Source of the DNA: Aliterella atlantica CENA595
Lineage (GTDB): Bacteria > Cyanobacteriota > Cyanobacteriia > Cyanobacteriales > Chroococcidiopsidaceae
Length of the DNA stretch: 64,000 nucleotides
NCBI RefSeq assembly: GCF_000952155.1
Contig: NZ_JYON01000005.1
Coordinates: 151,005-215,004, forward strand
Reading direction: 5' to 3'
This document shows, one piece after another, positions 61,906 through 64,000 of the stretch (position 1 is its first letter; the number at the start of each line of letters is the position of its first letter). The position numbers and the translations under genes were made by a program. Below the pieces are notes generated by a model, which had not been told where the DNA came from, made no database searches, and worked only from the letters and a program-made list of their open reading frames with translations.

Positions 61906-62472
61906 ATGACGACTGATGTTTCTCCTAATCTCAATAAAGGTAGTAGCAATGGATCGCTAGGGATAGGTATTGTCCTGATTATTTTGGGAATTTTAGCGAT
62001 CGCTATTCCTGCGGTTTCTACAATTGTCACGGAAACTTGGATTGCATTGATTTTATCTAGTGCAGGAGTATCTAAGCTATTTTATGCTTTTCAAACGCGC
62101 GATCGTGGCGGTTTCGTCTGGAAAATATTGTTAAGCGTGCTGTATATTGCTACAGGCTTAATGCTATTTTTTTACCCTCTCACGGGTGTACTTACTATCA
62201 CTCTTTTACTAGGTAGCTTTTTGCTAACTGAAGGCGTATTCGAGCTAATGTTGGCATTTAGATTGCGTCCGCAACAGAATTGGACGTGGGTGCTAGGCGA
62301 TGCTGTTATTACGCTTGTGTTAGGGGCAATAATTTGGTTTCAATGGCCCTTTGATGCTCGTTGGCTGCTGGGTACGCTTGTTGGTGCTAGCGTTCTGTCT
62401 ACTGGAGTTTCAAGGCTAATGTTGTCTTTAAATCGTAATTCTAATCTAAATGCTTCTAACCCTACAGCTTGA
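61906..62472 (+). CDS. HdeD family (DUF308) membrane protein
   Basis: This 188-residue protein has six predicted transmembrane segments in three repeating pairs, the DUF308/HdeD layout (GIVLIILGILAIAIPAVST, then LLSVLYIATGLMLFFYPLTG). HdeD in E. coli is linked to acid resistance at high cell density; the role in cyanobacteria is not known. A terminator follows. Confidence 0.88.
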   Translation: MTTDVSPNLNKGSSNGSLGIGIVLIILGILAIAIPAVSTIVTETWIALILSSAGVSKLFYAFQTRDRGGFVWKILLSVLYIATGLMLFFYPLTGVLTITLLLGSFLLTEGVFELMLAFRLRPQQNWTWVLGDAVITLVLGAIIWFQWPFDARWLLGTLVGASVLSTGVSRLMLSLNRNSNLNASNPTA

Positions 62473-62510
62473 AGTTACCGCAGGGAAATAGCAAATATTA
62501 ATTGAGCGCT

Positions 62511-62545
62511 CGGCTTGAATTACATCAAGCCGCGATCGCTTTTTG
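62511..62545 (+). terminator. Rho-independent terminator of the hdeD-like gene
   Basis: The stem CGGCTTGA pairs perfectly with TCAAGCCG around a 6-base loop, followed by a HIP1 octamer and then TTTTT. It lies about 40 bases past the stop codon. Confidence 0.75.
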
Positions 62546-62583
62546 TTTCGCTTTAATCTTGGCAACATTAATCAAAGCTGCTA

Positions 62584-62850
62584 TTAATGGCTAGTATGAG
62601 GTTCGCTGCGTTTATTGTTTGCTAGTCTACCAGCAAGACCAATAAGACCTAGCAAGCCAATCCAACCCCAATCAAAAGCACGCTGACTCTGGTCAACATC
62701 ACCATCTCCATAAACTGCTGTATCCCCAGGAGCAGCATTATCAGGAGTAGTAACAGTGTTATCTTGAGCAGAGACAGGCATAGATAAGACTAAAACGCCT
62801 AAACTTAAGGTAGCAAGACCGGTAGCAACAGACTTGGATAGTTTGGTCAT
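62584..62850 (-). CDS. WGxxGxxG-CTERM family small exported protein
   Basis: This 88-residue protein has a signal peptide (about residues 1-28, ending PVSAQ) and a short acidic middle. It ends in the WGxxGxxG tail: FDWGWIGLLGLIGLAGR followed by basic NNKR. Such small proteins are frequent in cyanobacteria and are thought to be envelope-sorted. The function is unknown. Confidence 0.8.
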   Translation of the reverse strand: MTKLSKSVATGLATLSLGVLVLSMPVSAQDNTVTTPDNAAPGDTAVYGDGDVDQSQRAFDWGWIGLLGLIGLAGRLANNKRSEPHTSH

Positions 62851-63166
62851 GAAATTTTCTCCGTTCGATTATTGTCGATAATAAATGACTAACTTTAATT
62901 AAGTTATTCATACTCGCCAGAAACCAAACCTACCTAAAGATACAAATGAATGCCCCATAAAATATTACTTTAGATTTAGTTTATTAAATTACTATAGCTT
63001 TGAGCGATCGCATCATTATTGATAGCAGCAAAATAAATCGTTCAGATTAAAACCTGATTTGCTTAGGAAAATTACTAATATAGCAAGCAGTAAGAGCTTG
63101 TTTCTAAATAAATATTGAGTTGAAGGTTTGTTGCTGAATGCTGGTACGAGGATAGAAATGTAGTTC

Positions 63167-63586
63167 TTGCGGATTGAGAAGATGCTTAAGTCTTATCCGA
63201 GCGACCTGACGGATGCTGAATGGCAGTTGATAGAACCCTTGCTTCCGGCTAAATCCGCAATTGGTCATCCCAGAGATGTCCAACTGAGAGAGATTGTCAA
63301 TGCCATCTTCTATGTGCAGCGAGAAGGCTGTACTTGGCGAGGACTACCGAGTGATTTTCCGCCTTGGCAAACCGTCTATGGCTACCTGCGGCTGTGGCAG
63401 AAACTAGGTGTTTGGCAACAAGTCCATGATGCTTTACGTACTCAACTGCGGCAAGCCGTGGGCAAAAAGCCACAAGCTATGGCAGGTATCATCGATTCTC
63501 AGTCAGTCAAAACGACTGAAAAAAGGGGGAGGTGTACGGCTTTGATGTCGCCAAGCACACCAAAGGACGCAAGCGATTTGTGCTAG
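63167..63586 (+). CDS. IS5-type transposase, first frame (orfA)
   Basis: This 139-residue N-terminal part has the DUF4096 domain (YPSDLTDAEWQLIEPLLP, then REGCTWRGLPSDFPPWQTVY) and the first DDE catalytic Asp in GIIDSQSVKT near residue 109. Protein-like sequence ends near the AAAAAAGGGGG run at about 63519-63529; the residues after that are out of frame. It is expressed as a fusion with orfB if the ribosome slips by -1. Confidence 0.85.
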   Translation: MRIEKMLKSYPSDLTDAEWQLIEPLLPAKSAIGHPRDVQLREIVNAIFYVQREGCTWRGLPSDFPPWQTVYGYLRLWQKLGVWQQVHDALRTQLRQAVGKKPQAMAGIIDSQSVKTTEKRGRCTALMSPSTPKDASDLC

Positions 63587-63981
63587 TTGATACCTTGGGC
63601 TTAGTGATGTCGTTAGTGGTGCTGGAAGCCAGCGCCAAAGAGCGTTTAGGCGGTGCAATCGTCTTGCTAGAAGCGGTAGAGGAAATCAAAACAAATCTAG
63701 TGCGATTGTGGGTAGACCAAGGTTTTAGTGGTGAGAACTTTGCACGAGTGGTTGGACAGTTGACTCAAGCCGAAGTCGAGGTGATTTGTCGCCAGAGTAA
63801 GGACTTTGAAGTGCTACCGAAGCGGTGGATTGTGGAACGAACTTTTGGCTGGTGGAATCGATATCGACGTTTGAGTAAGGACTATGAGCTGCTAGTGGAA
63901 ATGAGTGAGGCAATGATTTATGGCGCAATGATTCACACCATGTTGCGTCGCTTGGCGAAGCTGAAACCGAACCATTCATAA
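63532..63981 (+). CDS. IS5-type transposase, second frame (orfB)
   Basis: This is the C-terminal part of the transposase in the -1 frame relative to orfA. It has the family sequence KHTKGRKRFVLVDTLGL, the second catalytic Asp in LWVDQGFSG and the catalytic Glu in VERTFGWWNRYRRLSKDYE. The frame joins orfA at the A6G5 run. Splitting of this transposase over two frames is normal for the IS427 group, so the element could be active. Confidence 0.85.
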   Translation: MYGFDVAKHTKGRKRFVLVDTLGLVMSLVVLEASAKERLGGAIVLLEAVEEIKTNLVRLWVDQGFSGENFARVVGQLTQAEVEVICRQSKDFEVLPKRWIVERTFGWWNRYRRLSKDYELLVEMSEAMIYGAMIHTMLRRLAKLKPNHS

Positions 63982-64000
63982 TTGTTTAGAAACAGGCTCT

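Larger units (their letters stand above)
63093..64000 (+). mobile_element. IS5-type insertion sequence, complete or nearly so
   Basis: Imperfect 19-base terminal inverted repeats (left AGAGCTTGTTTCTAAATAA at 63093-63111; right, complementary with two mismatches, at 63982-64000) enclose a two-frame transposase of the IS5 type. The element is about 0.9 kb. The right repeat ends with the window, so the target duplication cannot be checked and the element may extend by a few bases. Confidence 0.88.

Overview
The window looks like chromosomal DNA of a cyanobacterium. The evidence is a photosystem II D1 gene (psbA), a Psb29/Thf1 photosystem II biogenesis factor, a 'photosystem II S4 domain' protein, ferredoxin-nitrite reductase next to an NrtP-type nitrate transporter with NtcA-type promoters, PEP-CTERM and WGxxGxxG proteins, and HIP1 octamers (GCGATCGC) scattered throughout. 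Several short intergenic repeats (the GACGTAGC palindrome, the CGCAGATG...ACGCAGATAAACG repeat, ACTGGTC tandem copies) also fit a filamentous or Chroococcidiopsis-like genome. The genus is a guess; the phylum is not.

Layout. 0.2-12.5 kb: housekeeping and envelope genes (WecA-like GT4, fabG, thioredoxin, serA-prmA, an S4 protein, a PEP-CTERM protein, a glycosyltransferase and hexapeptide acyltransferase, an SDR enzyme, a Na+:alanine symporter) ending at tRNA-Val(GAC). 12.6-13.7 kb: an acyl-CoA dehydrogenase-like flavoprotein. 13.98-33.86 kb: a 20-kb accessory island, the most notable content, ending 18 bases from the 3' end of tRNA-Pro(CGG). 34-41.5 kb: an internally duplicated coiled-coil protein, lipA, gpsA, recR, psbA, a HIT protein, a ComM-like ATPase and a small secreted protein. 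41.7-49.1 kb: a type I restriction-modification locus (hsdM-hsdS-...-hsdR) with a DUF559 gene and a Uma2 gene between hsdS and hsdR. 49.3-62.9 kb: a GST, fghA, a ClC protein, nirA, nrtP, gltX, tRNA-Asp, psb29, an AmpG-like transporter and small membrane proteins. 63.1-64.0 kb: an IS5-type insertion sequence at the window edge.

The island is a Dpd-type system (7-deazapurine in DNA). Its first gene is a TGT (tRNA-guanine transglycosylase) family protein of the DpdA type that keeps the candidate catalytic aspartates and the zinc site and carries an extra N-terminal YaaA/DUF6884-like domain. It is followed by a short second TGT-like protein without zinc ligands, then genes at the positions and with the motifs of dpdE (SNF2-like helicase), dpdF (RecQ-like helicase), dpdG, dpdH (P-loop ATPase) and probably dpdI. 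Convergent to these lies a DGQHR-domain gene (dpdB). Divergent from dpdB are a ribbon-helix-helix-like gene and dpdJ, a large helicase. By analogy with the Salmonella Montevideo cluster, DpdA and DpdB would swap guanine in DNA for preQ0, and the helicase/ATPase proteins would form the restriction arm. I see no separate dpdC, dpdD or dpdK. dpdJ is broken by an in-frame TGA just before helicase motif V, and its 3' end runs into a TPR-like reading frame through an apparent one-base shift in a GGGGAAAA run. The modification half therefore looks intact and the restriction half may be decaying.

Nitrogen regulation is readable. nirA has a perfect GTA-N8-TAC site 22 bases upstream of a TAN3T -10 box, and nrtP has a one-mismatch version with the same 22-base spacing. 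The psbA product carries Glu at position 130, the high-light type of D1.
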